Assembly: GCA_036417435.1 (NCBI GenBank) | Contig: CM070910.1 | Span: 72,586,784 to 72,650,783 of the forward strand | Length of the DNA stretch: 64,000 bases | Direction: 5' to 3' | Source of the DNA: Inia geoffrensis | Lineage: Eukaryota; Chordata; Mammalia; Artiodactyla; Iniidae | Shown: one piece after another, positions 54,840 through 63,890 of the stretch | How the letters are laid out: each line of letters begins with the position of its first letter | Numbering within the stretch: position 1 is the first letter of the stretch | Position numbers and translations under genes: made by a program | Notes under the pieces: generated by a model | Databases searched by the model: none | The model's input: only the letters and a program-made list of their open reading frames with translations | Told to the model about the DNA's origin: nothing

Positions 54840-57800
54840 TGACACTCACCCGAAGCTTTACCATCACCCGTGCCCTAATTTTAACCAGTACATCAACACT
54901 AACACAGGCTCTACAACGTAGGCTAACCCTAAAACGTTGCCGTACCCTAACCTGTGCCCTAATCCCTCCCCATTCCATAACCCTAAACTTAATCCGAACA
55001 ATTAAGCTGAACCTCCCCCGTAGCCTTACCCTCAACCGTGCCCTAATCTTAACCAGTACATCAACACTAACCTATGCCCCCAAATGTACGCTAAACTTAA
55101 ACTGTTGACCTACCCTAAACTGTACCCTAATCCCTCTTCATTCCCTAACATTAACCCTAACCCGAACCCTAACCCTGACCCTCACCTGAAGCCTTACCCA
55201 CATCCGTGACCTAATCTTAACCAGTACACCAACACTAACACGTGCCCTCACAAGTAAACTAAACTTAAACCGTTGCAGTACCCTAACCCATACCCTAATC
55301 CCTCCCCATTCTCTAACCCTAACCCTAACCCTAAACCTGACACTCACCTGAAGAGTTACACTCACCCATGCCCTTATCTTAACCAGTAAACCAACACTAA
55401 ACCATGCCCTCACACGTACGCTAACCCTAAACCTCTGCCGTACACTAACCTGTACCCTAATCCCTCCCCATTCCCTAACACTAACCCTAACCCGAAACCT
55501 AACACTGACCCTCACCCAAAGCCTTATCATCACCAGTGCCCTAATATTAACCAGTACATCAAAACTAACCTGTGCCCTCAACACGTACGCTATCCCTAAA
55601 CCGTTGCCGTAAACTAACCTGTATCCTAATTCCTCCCCATTCCCTAACCGTAACCCTAACCCTGCCCCTCACCCGAAGCTTTACCCTCACCCGTGCCCTA
55701 AGCTTAACCAGTACATCAATACTAACACGTGCCCTCACACATACGCTCACCCTAAACCGTTAACGAACCTTAAGCTGTATCCTAAACCCTCCCCATACCC
55801 GAACACTAACCCTAACCCGAACCTTAACCCTGACCCTCACGCGAAGCCTTATACTCACCCTTGACCTATTCATAACCAGTACATAAATACTAAGCCTTGT
55901 CTTCACATGTACGCTAACTCTAAACTTTTGCCGTACCCTAACCTGTACCCTAATCCCTTCCGATTTCCTAACCTTAACCATAAACCGAACCCTTAACCTG
56001 ACGATCACATGATGCCTTACACTCATCCGTGACCTAATCTTAACCAGTACACCAACACTAACCCGTGCCCTCACACGTAGGCTAACCCTAAACCTCTGCC
56101 GTACACTCACCTGTACCCTAATCGCTCCCCATTCCCTAACACTAATCCTAACCCGAACCCTAACCCTGTTCCTCACCCGAAGCCTTACCCTCACCTGGGC
56201 CCTAATCTTAACCAGTAAACAAACAGTAACCTGTACCCTCACACGTACGCTAACCCTAAACCGTTTCAGTACCTTAACCGACACCCTTTTCCCTCCCCAT
56301 TCCCTAACCCTAACTGTTACCCGAACCTTTAACCTGACCCTCATTTGAAGCCTTACACTCAACCATGCCTTTATCTTAACCAGTAAACCAACACTAAACC
56401 ATGCCCTCACACGTACGCTAACACTGAACCTCTGCCATAGACTAACCTGTACCCTAATCCCTCCCCACTCCCTAAAACTAACCCTAACCCGAACCCTAAT
56501 CCTGAACCTCAACCGAAGCCTTACCCTCACCTGTGCCCTAATCTTAACCAATACATCAACACTAACCTGTGCCCTCAAACGTACTCTAACCCGAAACCGT
56601 TGCCATAAACTAACCTGTATCCTACTTCCTCCCTATTCCCTAAGTGTAACTCTAACCCGAAACCTAATCCTGACCCTCACCAGAAGCTTTACCCTCAACC
56701 ATGCCCTAATCTTAACCAGTACACCAACACTAACCCGTGCCGTCACACGTACGCTAACCCTAAACCGTTGCCCTACCCTAAACTGTACCCTAATCCCTCC
56801 CCATTCCCTAACATTAACCCTAAACCGCACCCTAACCCTGGCTCTCACCCGAAGCCTTACTCTCACCCGTGCCGTAATCTTAACGAGTACACCGAGACTA
56901 ACCCGTGCACTCACATGTATGTTAACCTTAAACCGTTGCATTACCCTAACCTATACCCTAAACCCTCCCCATTCTCTAACCCTAACCCGAACCCTAACCC
57001 TGTCCCTCACCCGAAGCCTTATCCTCACACGGGCCCTAATCTTAACCAGTAAACAAACAGTAACCTGTGCCCTCATACGTACCCTAATCCTAAACATTTG
57101 CAGTACCCTAACCTACAGCCTAATCCCTCCCCATTCCCTAACCCTAACCTGAACCCAAACCCTGACCCTCACCCGACACCTTACCCTCACCTGTGCCCTA
57201 ATCTTATCCAGTACATCAACACTAACTTGTGCCCTCAAACGTATGAAAACCCTAAGCTGTTGCCGTACCCTAAACTTTAGCCTAGTCCCACCCCATTCCC
57301 TAACCCAAACGCTACCCCGAATCCTAACCCTGACACTCACATGAAGCCTTACCCTCACCCATGCCCTAATCTTAACCAATACACCAATAGTAACCCATGC
57401 CCTTTCACGTACACGAATGCTAAACTGTTGCCGCACCCTCACCTGTACCCTAATCCTTCGCCATTCCCTACGACTAACCCCAACCCAAACACTAACCCTG
57501 ACCCTCTTCCGAGGCCTTAACCTCACCCGTGCCCTAGTCTTAAGCAGTACACCAACACTAACCCATGCCCTCACACGTACACTAACCCTAAACCATTGCC
57601 AAACACCAACCTGTATCCTAATACCTCCCCATTCCCTAACACTAACTCTAATCCGAACCCTAACTCTGACCCTCACGAAAAACATTACCCTCCTCCGTGC
57701 CCTAATCTTAACCAGTACACCAATACTAACCCATGCTCTCACACGTACGCTAACCCTAAACCGTTGCCGTACCCTAACCTGTGCCCTAATCCCTCCTGAT

Positions 57801-59029
57801 TCCCTACCCCTAACCCTAACATGAACCATTAACCTGAAACTCACCTGTAGCCTTACTCTTAACCGTGCCCTAATCTTAACCAGTAAATCAACACTAACCT
57901 CTGCCCTCAAATGTACGCTAACCCTAAACCGTTGCCCTACCCTAAACTGTACTCTAATCCCTCCCCATTCCCTAACACTAACCCTAAACCGAACCCTAAC
58001 CCTGACCCTCACCTGAAGCCTTACCCTCACTCATGACCTAATCTTAAGCAGTACACCAACACTAACCCGTGCACTCACACATATGCTAACCTTAAACCGT
58101 TGCAGTACCCTAACCTATACCCTAATCCCTCCCCATTCTCTAACCCTAAACCTAACCCGAACACTAACCCTGTCCCTTACCCGAAGCTTTACCCTCACCC
58201 GGGGCCTAATCTTAACCAGTAAACAAACAGTAACCTTTGACCTCATACGTAGGCTAACCATAAACCATTGCAGTATCCTAACCTACACCCTAATCCCTCC
58301 CCATTCCCTAACCCTAACCCTAATCCGAACCCTAAACCTGACCCTCACCCGAAGCCTTACTCTCACCTGTGCCCCAATCTTAACCAGTATATCAACACTA
58401 ACTTGTGCCCTCAAACGTACGAAAACCCTAAACTGTTGCTGTACCCTAATCTTTACCCTACTCCCACCTCATTCCCTAACTCTAACCCTAACCCGAATCC
58501 TAACCCTGACACTCACCTGAAGCCTTACCCTCACCCATGCCCTAACCTTAACCAATACACCAATACTAACCCGTGCCCTCACACGTACACGAACCCTAAA
58601 CTGTTGCCGTATACTAACCTGTATCCTAAGGCCTCCCCATTCACTAAAACTACCCCTAACACGAACCCTAACCCTGACCCTCACCTGAAGCCTTACCATC
58701 ACCCGGGCGCTAATCTTAACCAGTACACAAACCCTAACCCATGCCCTCACACGTACGCTAACCTTGAACTGCAGCCGTACCCTAACCTGTACCCTAATCC
58801 CTCTTTATTCCCTAAACCTAACCCTAACCCGAACCCTACCCCTGACACTCACCCGAAGCTTTACCCTCACTCTTGTCCTAATTTTAACAAGTACATCAAC
58901 AATAACCCATGCCCTCCAACGTAGGCTAACCCTAAACCATTGCCGTACCCTAACCTGTACCCTAATCCCTCCCCATTCCCTAACCCTAACCCAAACCCTA
59001 AACCTGACCCTCTTCAGAGACCTTACCCT

Positions 59030-59204
59030 CACCCGTGCCCTGAATACTCCCTGTGCGCTAACCCTAACATTAACTCGAACCCTAACTCTGACCATCTCCC
59101 GAAGCCTTACCCTCACCCTTGCTCTAATCCTAAAACGTACACCATAAATAACCCATGCCCTCTCACGTACCCTAACCGAAAACAATTGCGGTGCGTTAAC
59201 CAGT
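59030..59204 (+). repeat. Broken terminal monomers at the satellite boundary
   Basis: After CACCCGTGCCC at about 59,030 the expected TAATCTTAACCAGTACACC is replaced by TGAATACTCCCTGTGCGCTAA, and part of a monomer is missing. The next monomer keeps recognisable steps (CGAAGCCTTACC, CTCACGTACCC) but carries many changes and stops at about 59,204 in the middle of its unit. Confidence 0.7.
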
Positions 59205-59540
59205 ATTACAAAACAGAAAAGTCTCACATTTACAAAAGAAACTTATGCTTGCTTAAGGGGAAAGGTGAGTTGGGGGGCTGCATAAAACCAGAGGTTGACT
59301 TTAGTACAGATACCATTCCATAAGCCAAGTATATATTAGACCAGACCTACTCCTTGCTCAACGATATGGACTCAACACCCCTTATTCAATGCCCAGGTAT
59401 ATACCTGAGTACGAAGAAACTTAAAACCCATATATTTATAGGTCTCCGTAAGAGAATCATGTGTGTGTACAACGGCATAAACACAGCAGAGAAAATAAGC
59501 TAAAGCCCGTTATAAAGATAAATTTTAAAAACAAAACACA
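59205..59540 (+). mobile_element. LINE-1 3-prime UTR fragment (junction copy)
   Basis: TACAAAACAGAAAAGTCTCAC and the following AAACTTATG...AAGGGGAAAGGTG pattern parallel the cetartiodactyl L1 region just after ORF2. Further on, a TATTCAATGCCCAGGTATA step and a GTGTGTGTACAACGGCATAA step parallel the TATTCAATATCCTGTGATAA and TTTGCTGTACACC steps of L1 3-prime UTRs. The fragment fades into an A-rich tail (AAATTTTAAAAACAAAAC, about 59,520-59,537). The telomere-like array is joined directly to its left edge. Confidence 0.7.
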
Positions 59541-60327
59541 AAGACTGTAAAATACAGAGAAATTCTTATATAATTCATTGTGGGCTTACATTAAAGTTGG
59601 ATTTACCACCTGTACATCCAAAGCTTGGGGAGATATAAGGCTGGACACTTGGGACTGATAGGATTGGTGAGGCTTGGTGACCGAATGCAGGCCCTTTCAT
59701 GGAATAGTGCATGGCACCCATTCCATGGGTCTCAAATCTTCAGGTTTAAGGTATTAATCCTTCAGCTAAAATATGCATTGAAAACCCAGAATATGGTCCA
59801 ACAAGTGACCAGGCAAAATTTCTAAAACACATCTCAATTTTCACCCCCTGGTAAATGGGTTCGCCATTCCAGATGCTTTATTAACACTCTCCCCACTTGA
59901 AGAGTCAGTGCCTTTAGCCTCTTGTTTGGCACACTTTGCAATTTCTGCAGAATATGTACAGGAATATGGAGAACGAATGAGTGACTAACTCTATGTGTTT
60001 GGGCTGGCACATTGTACTCTGATTAACCACCAGGAAGAATTCACCAAAGGCTCAGTGTGCCGTGCCAGAACCAGCTTAGGGCCAGAAGCAATTCTTGGGT
60101 TTTGCAGTCAGCTAACAAGAAAGCGAGTTGAACAAAGGAGCTTAGGAGCACTGTAATTCACAATCTTGCAGAGTTACAAATGACCCCTATCATCTAACAA
60201 TTTATTGAATGAAGGCTGTGAAGAGGACTTGAACACGAGGCAGAATTGTAGAAAACAGATATCAGGTGGTAGATTAAAATAGCTCTGGAAGCATAGGAAA
60301 AGAGGGAGCAGTTCGACAATGATGCAC
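59541..60327. repeat. Unrecognised segment of satellite unit 1
   Basis: About 790 bp between the L1 tail and the mariner hairpin. I do not recognise its origin. Landmarks are CATTCCATGGGTCTCAAATC (about 59,719), CTCTCCCCACTTG (about 59,887) and GAGCTTAGGAGCACTGTAATTC (about 60,138). No long frame is open: the stretch equivalent to the copy 2 open frame has stops here (GAGTGACTAACTC near 59,980). It has no promoter, RNA gene or terminator that I can support. Confidence 0.6.
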
Positions 60328-60400
60328 TTGACCAAAAAGTGCGTATGTGTTTTTTTCCTGAATATATTCAGGAAAAAACGCAAACGCACGTTTTGGCCAA
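60328..60400. mobile_element. Mariner-type hairpin (MITE-like), unit 1
   Basis: A 73-bp inverted repeat. The left arm begins TTGACCAAAAAGTGCG and the right arm ends CGTTTTGGCCAA, with an exact 16-bp palindrome CCTGAATATATTCAGG at 60,357-60,372. The TTGGCCAAAAAG ends and the GTTTTTTCC arms resemble the short internally deleted mariner elements of ruminants and whales, whose ends continue a few bases further. It has no transposase and lies immediately before the L1 segment. Arm mismatches (GTATGTG against CGTTTGC) show decay. Confidence 0.7.
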
Positions 60401-60410
60401 CCAGGCAAGA

Positions 60411-61284
60411 CTGAAATGGAAATCCGCATTACAATGAAGTCTCACTTCCCACCACTCAAAAGGGCTGTCCGAAAAATGTGTAAAATCCAGAGAGGCAGGA
60501 CAGGCCATGGAGCAACAGCAGCCTTGATATGCTGATGGGCGGGATGTAAATTGCCAACAGCCACTCTGGAGAAGTGTATGATGTTTCCTGGAACAAATAA
60601 AAAACCAAGCTACAGAGCCTACAGCACTTCCATTTATGGTGCTATAGATTCGGAAATTTTAAATGAAGAAACAAGGCCACACCAAAGTTGGGGACTGCTC
60701 TGTTTACGAGAACCTTGACTAGGGTACAACTTTAATAGCCCAGAAAGAGAAAAATGGATATAGAAGTTTTGGTACTTACCTACAATGGAATATCACTCAA
60801 CAATAAAATCAATGGCATCAGGACAGCAGCAGCATAATGAGTGGATTTAGGTACGATGGTTCTAAGTGAAATAAGTCACACAGAAAAAGAAACATCATAA
60901 TATATCACTAGTAACAGGAATGTAAACACGGCTACACATGAACTGTATTAAAAAACACAACAGAGTCTTCCATTTACAAAAGAAACTTATGCTTGCTTAA
61001 GGGGAAAGGAGATTGGAGAGGCTGCATAAAACCAGAGGTTGACATTCGTACAGATACAGTTCCATAAGCCAAATATATATTAGAGAAGACCTACTCCTTG
61101 CTCAACGAAATGGACTCAACACCCCTTATTCAATGCCTAGGAATATACCTGAGTACGAAGAAACTTAAAACCCATATATTTATAGGTCTCCATAAGAGAA
61201 TCATGTGTGTGTACGATGGCATAAACACAGCAGTGAATATAATCTAAATCCCATTATAAAAATAAATTTTAAATATAAAACACA
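60411..61284 (+). mobile_element. LINE-1 ORF2 3-prime end plus 3-prime UTR fragment, spanning units 1 and 2
   Basis: About 870 bp in L1 sense orientation. It starts at an ACAATGAAGTCTCAC step (L1: ACAATGAGATATCACC). It passes GATGTAAATTG and CAGCCACTCTGGAGAA (60,558-60,575), which encodes QPLWRSV and then a stop where L1 has tryptophan. It then encodes TMEYHSTIKS at 60,782-60,811, matching the conserved TMEYYSAIKK of mammalian L1 ORF2. These two patches are in different frames, so the coding sequence is dead. It ends in an A-rich tail near 61,284. No reverse transcriptase or endonuclease domain is present, so this is a 5-prime truncated fossil inside a satellite. Confidence 0.8.
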
Positions 61285-62063
61285 AAGACTATGAAATAGA
61301 GAGAAATTCTTACATAATTCATTCAGGGCTTGCATTAAACTTGGATTTACCACCTCTACATCCACAGGTGGTGGAGATATAAGGATGGACACTTGGAGCT
61401 GATAGGACTGGTGAGTTTGGGTGAGCGAAAGCAGAGCCTTTCATGTAATAGTGCATGCTACCCATTCCATGGGTTCCAAATCTCCAGGTTTAAGGGATTT
61501 ATCCTTCAGCTAAACTATGCATGGAAAACCCAGAATATGGTCCACCAAGTGACCAGGCAAAATTTCTAAAACTCATCTCAGTTTTCAGCCCCTGATACAC
61601 GGGTTCGCCATTCCAGATGCTCTCCCCACTTGGAGAGTCAGTGCCTTTAACCTCTTGTTTGGCACAGTTTGCAATTTCTGCGGAAGATGAACAGGAATAC
61701 GGAGAACCAATGAGGTACCAACTCTCTGTGATTGGACCGGCACATTGTACTCTGATTTCCCACCAAGAAGAAGAATTCACCAAAGGCTCAGCATGCCATG
61801 CCAGAACAAGATTAGGGCCTGAAGCAATTCTTTGGTTTAGCGGTCAGCTCACAAGAAAGCTAGTTGAACATAGGATCTTAGGTGCACTGTAATTCACAAT
61901 CCTGCAGAGATACATATGACCCCTGTCATCCAAAAATTTGCTGAAGGAATGCTGTGAAGAGGACTAAAACACAGGGCAGAATTGCAGAAAACAGATATCA
62001 GGTGGAAGATTAGAATTGCTCTGAAAGCATAGGAAAAGAGGCAGCACTTCGACAATGATGCAC
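61285..62063. repeat. Unrecognised segment of satellite unit 2
   Basis: The homologue of 59,541-60,327, with the same landmarks in order (CATTCCATGGGTTCCAAATC near 61,460, CTCTCCCCACTTGGAGAG near 61,620). A 91-codon frame at 61,617-61,892 is open only in this copy. Its product has no domain I recognise and its counterparts are interrupted, so I do not call it a gene. Confidence 0.6.
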
Positions 62064-62136
62064 TTGGCCAAAAAGTGCGTATGCGTTTTTTGCTGAGTAT
62101 ATTCAGGAAAAAAACGCATACACTCTTTTTGGCCAA
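62064..62136. mobile_element. Mariner-type hairpin (MITE-like), unit 2
   Basis: The same element one unit on. The left arm TTGGCCAAAAAGTGCGTATG pairs with a right arm ending CTCTTTTTGGCCAA. The central palindrome is damaged here (GCTGAGTATATTCAGG), while the outer arms are better preserved than in unit 1. Confidence 0.7.
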
Positions 62137-62148
62137 CTAAGCAAGCCT

Positions 62149-63020
62149 GCATTGGAAATCTGCTCTACAATGAAGTCTCACTTCCCACCGCTCAAAAGGG
62201 CTGTGCGAAAAACGTGTAAAATCCAGAGAGGCAGGACAGGCCATGGAGAACTGACAGACTTGTTATGCTAATGTGCGGGATGTAAGTTGCCACCAGCCAC
62301 ACTGGAGAAGTGTATGGTGTTTCCTGAAACATATAAAAAACCAAGTGACAGGGCCTAGGCCACTTCCATTTATGGTCCTATAGGTTAGGGAAAATTAAAT
62401 GAAAGAGACACAGCCATACCAAAGTTTGGGGCTGCTCTCTTTACAAGAACCTTTTCTATGGTACAACTTCAAAAGCCCAGAAAGGGAAAAATGGATATAG
62501 TTGTTGTGGTGCTTACGTACAATGGAATATCACTCAGCAATGAAATCCATGTCATCTGGCCCATAGGAATAAAATGAGTTGATTTTGGTATGATGATTCT
62601 AAGTGAAATAAGTCACATAGAAAAAGAAACATCATAAGATTCCAGTAGTACTGGGAATGTAAACATGGGTACATATGAACTGAATTACAGAACAGAACAG
62701 AGTCTCACATTTACAAAAGGAACTATGCTTGCCTAAGGGGAAAGTTGAATTGCTAGGCTTCATAAAAGCAGAGGTTGAAATTAGTACAGATACCTTTCTA
62801 TAAGCCAATATGTATTATACAAGACCTACCCCTTGCTCAACGAAATGGACCCATCACCCCTTATTTAGTGGTTTGGGATATAACTGACTACTAAGAAACT
62901 TCAAACCTATGTATTTTTATGTTTCTGTAAGACAATCCTGTGTGTGTACAGTGCCATAAACACAGCAGTGAAAATCAGACAAATCCCACTATAAAAATAA
63001 ATTTCAAAAACAAAACACAA
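62149..63020 (+). mobile_element. LINE-1 ORF2 3-prime end plus 3-prime UTR fragment, spanning units 2 and 3
   Basis: The same L1 segment as 60,411-61,284, one repeat further on. The conserved patch here reads TMEYHSAMKSM from about 62,519, and TGTAAGTTGCC with CAGCCACACTGGAGAA appears near 62,281-62,310. It is broken by frameshifts and stops like its neighbour and ends in the A-rich ATTTCAAAAACAAAACAC step (about 63,001-63,018). Confidence 0.8.
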
Positions 63021-63807
63021 AGACTGTGCAATAGAGAGAAATTCTTAAATAATTCATTTAGGGCTTGTGATGAAACCTGGATTTACCACAACTACATCTG
63101 CAGCTGAGGGAGATGTAAGGCTGGACACTTGTGGCTGATAGAATTGGTGAGATTTGGTGAGAAAATGCAGACCCTTTGATGTAATAGTGCTTGGTACACA
63201 TTCCATGGGTCCCAAATCTCCAGGTTTAAGGGATTCATCCTTCAGCTAAAATATGCATGGGAAACGCAGAGTATGGTCCACAATGTGATCAGGCAAAGTT
63301 TCTAAAACTCATCTCAGTTTTGGCCCCCTGGTCCTCGGGTTCAGCATTCCACATACTTTACTAACACTCTCCCCACTTGGAGAGTCAGTGTCTTTAAACT
63401 CCTGTTTTCACAGTTTGCAAATTCTGCGGAAGATGAACAGGAATTGGGGGAACCAATGATTGACTAACTCTATGTCTTTGGACGGGCACATTGAACTCTG
63501 ATTTCCCACCAGGAAGAAAAATTCACCAAATGCTCTGCATGGTGTGCTGGAACAAGTTTAGTGCCTGAAGCAATTCTGCGGTTTGCGGCCAGGTCACAAG
63601 AAAGTGACTTGGAAAAAGGAGCTTAGGGCTACTGTATTTCACAAACGTGCAGAGTTATAAAGGACAACTATCATCCAAAATACATTGAAGTAAGGCTGTG
63701 AAGAGGAGTTGAATGCCAGACACAATTGCAGGAAACAGATTTCAGGATGTAGATTGGAATTGCATTTAAAGCATATGAAAAGAAGCCAAACTTCAACATT
63801 GATGTAC
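63021..63807. repeat. Unrecognised segment of satellite unit 3
   Basis: The third homologue, with CATTCCATGGGTCCCAAATC near 63,200 and CTCTCCCCACTTGGAGAG near 63,367. It carries private small indels (for example CTCCTGTTTTCACAG where the others have CTCTTGTTTGGCACA) and stops (TGATTGACTAAC near 63,458) in the region that is open in unit 2. Confidence 0.6.
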
Positions 63808-63879
63808 TTGGCCAAAAAGTGTGTATGCGTTTTTTCCTGAATATATTCAGGAAAAAACTCGTACGTCCTTTTTGGCCAA
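63808..63879. mobile_element. Mariner-type hairpin (MITE-like), unit 3
   Basis: The third copy, 72 bp. The central CCTGAATATATTCAGG palindrome and the terminal TTGGCCAAAAAG / CTTTTTGGCCAA ends are intact. The middle of the right arm (CTCGTACGTC) no longer matches the left arm (GTGTATGCG). Confidence 0.7.
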
Positions 63880-63890
63880 CCAAGCAACCG

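Larger units (their letters stand above)
1..59204. repeat. Degenerate telomere-like satellite array (about 168-bp monomers of diverged CCCTAA hexamers)
   Basis: The whole stretch is one tandem array. Landmarks such as CAGTACA, CACGTACG, CTTAAG or GCAGCCG, and TCCCTCCCCATT recur every 162-170 bp (for example the GTTGCCG or GCAGCCG landmark near 799, 967, 1129, 1299, 1463 and 1633), giving about 350 monomers. The consensus monomer is about 43% C and under 10% G on the plus strand, the composition of a telomeric C strand. Perfect CCCTAA runs are short, about three hexamers per monomer, so this is not functional telomere tract. Monomer subtypes alternate and groups of them are duplicated at kilobase scale. 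No gene, transposon insertion or unique sequence interrupts the array that I can see. From memory it resembles the telomere-like heavy satellite of baleen whales, but I recall that unit as about 422 bp, so the identity is unproven. Confidence 0.95.
46050..59204 (+). repeat. Diverged, non-duplicated part of the telomere-like array
   Basis: The monomer period and hexamer register continue, but I found no long near-identical partner for any stretch here, unlike 4-45 kb. Substitutions away from the subtype landmarks are more frequent (for example GTTGAATTTCACT near 52,766 and GTTGACCTACCC near 55,103), and mixed subtypes are common. There are no genes and no unique insertions that I can see. Confidence 0.75.
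59205..60946 (+). repeat. 1.74-kb L1-derived satellite unit, copy 1 (common cetacean satellite type)
   Basis: Units were cut at the ATTACAAAAC-like step where the array meets the telomere-like DNA; this phase is arbitrary. The motif TTTACAAAAGAAACTTATGC recurs with starts near 59,229, 60,973 and (with changes) 62,710, giving periods of about 1,742 and 1,737 bp. The order inside each unit is: end of L1 3-prime UTR, unrecognised segment, mariner hairpin, end of L1 ORF2. Copies look roughly 85-90% identical by eye. The unit length and L1 content match my memory of the common cetacean satellite of non-delphinoid whales. Confidence 0.8.
60947..62683 (+). repeat. 1.74-kb L1-derived satellite unit, copy 2
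   Basis: A full unit of about 1,737 bp in the same orientation and internal order as copy 1. It differs by scattered substitutions and short indels. For example, it lacks the TTTATTAACAC step (copy 1 near 59,877, copy 3 near 63,357) just before CTCTCCCCACTTGGAGAG. That loss happens to open a 91-codon frame at 61,617-61,892 that is closed in the other copies. Confidence 0.8.

Noticed and set aside
1..59204. CRISPR array or other bacterial repeat system
   Set aside because: There are no unique spacers between repeats, the repeat is 168 bp of diverged telomeric hexamers, and the adjoining L1 and mariner fragments show a mammalian genome.
1..59204. Centromeric satellite with CENP-B boxes
   Set aside because: The period resembles alpha satellite, but I see no TTCG(N)4A(N)2CGGG-type box in the consensus monomer, and the composition is telomeric.
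59049..59323. Open frame crossing from the telomere-like array into the L1-derived satellite
   Set aside because: It only exists because two unrelated repeats are joined; no conservation or domain supports it.
60328..60400. Hairpin as a microRNA precursor or terminator
   Set aside because: The stem length would allow it, but the ends match mariner termini, the element recurs only as part of the satellite unit, and arm changes are not compensated.
60411..61284. Active LINE-1
   Set aside because: Only the last part of ORF2 and the 3-prime UTR are present, with frameshifts and a stop after QPLWRSV. There is no endonuclease or reverse transcriptase domain, and it is amplified as part of a satellite.
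61617..61892. 91-codon open frame inside satellite unit 2
   Set aside because: The same stretch has stops or shifts in units 1 and 3, the product shows no domain I recognise, and it lies within a tandem satellite.
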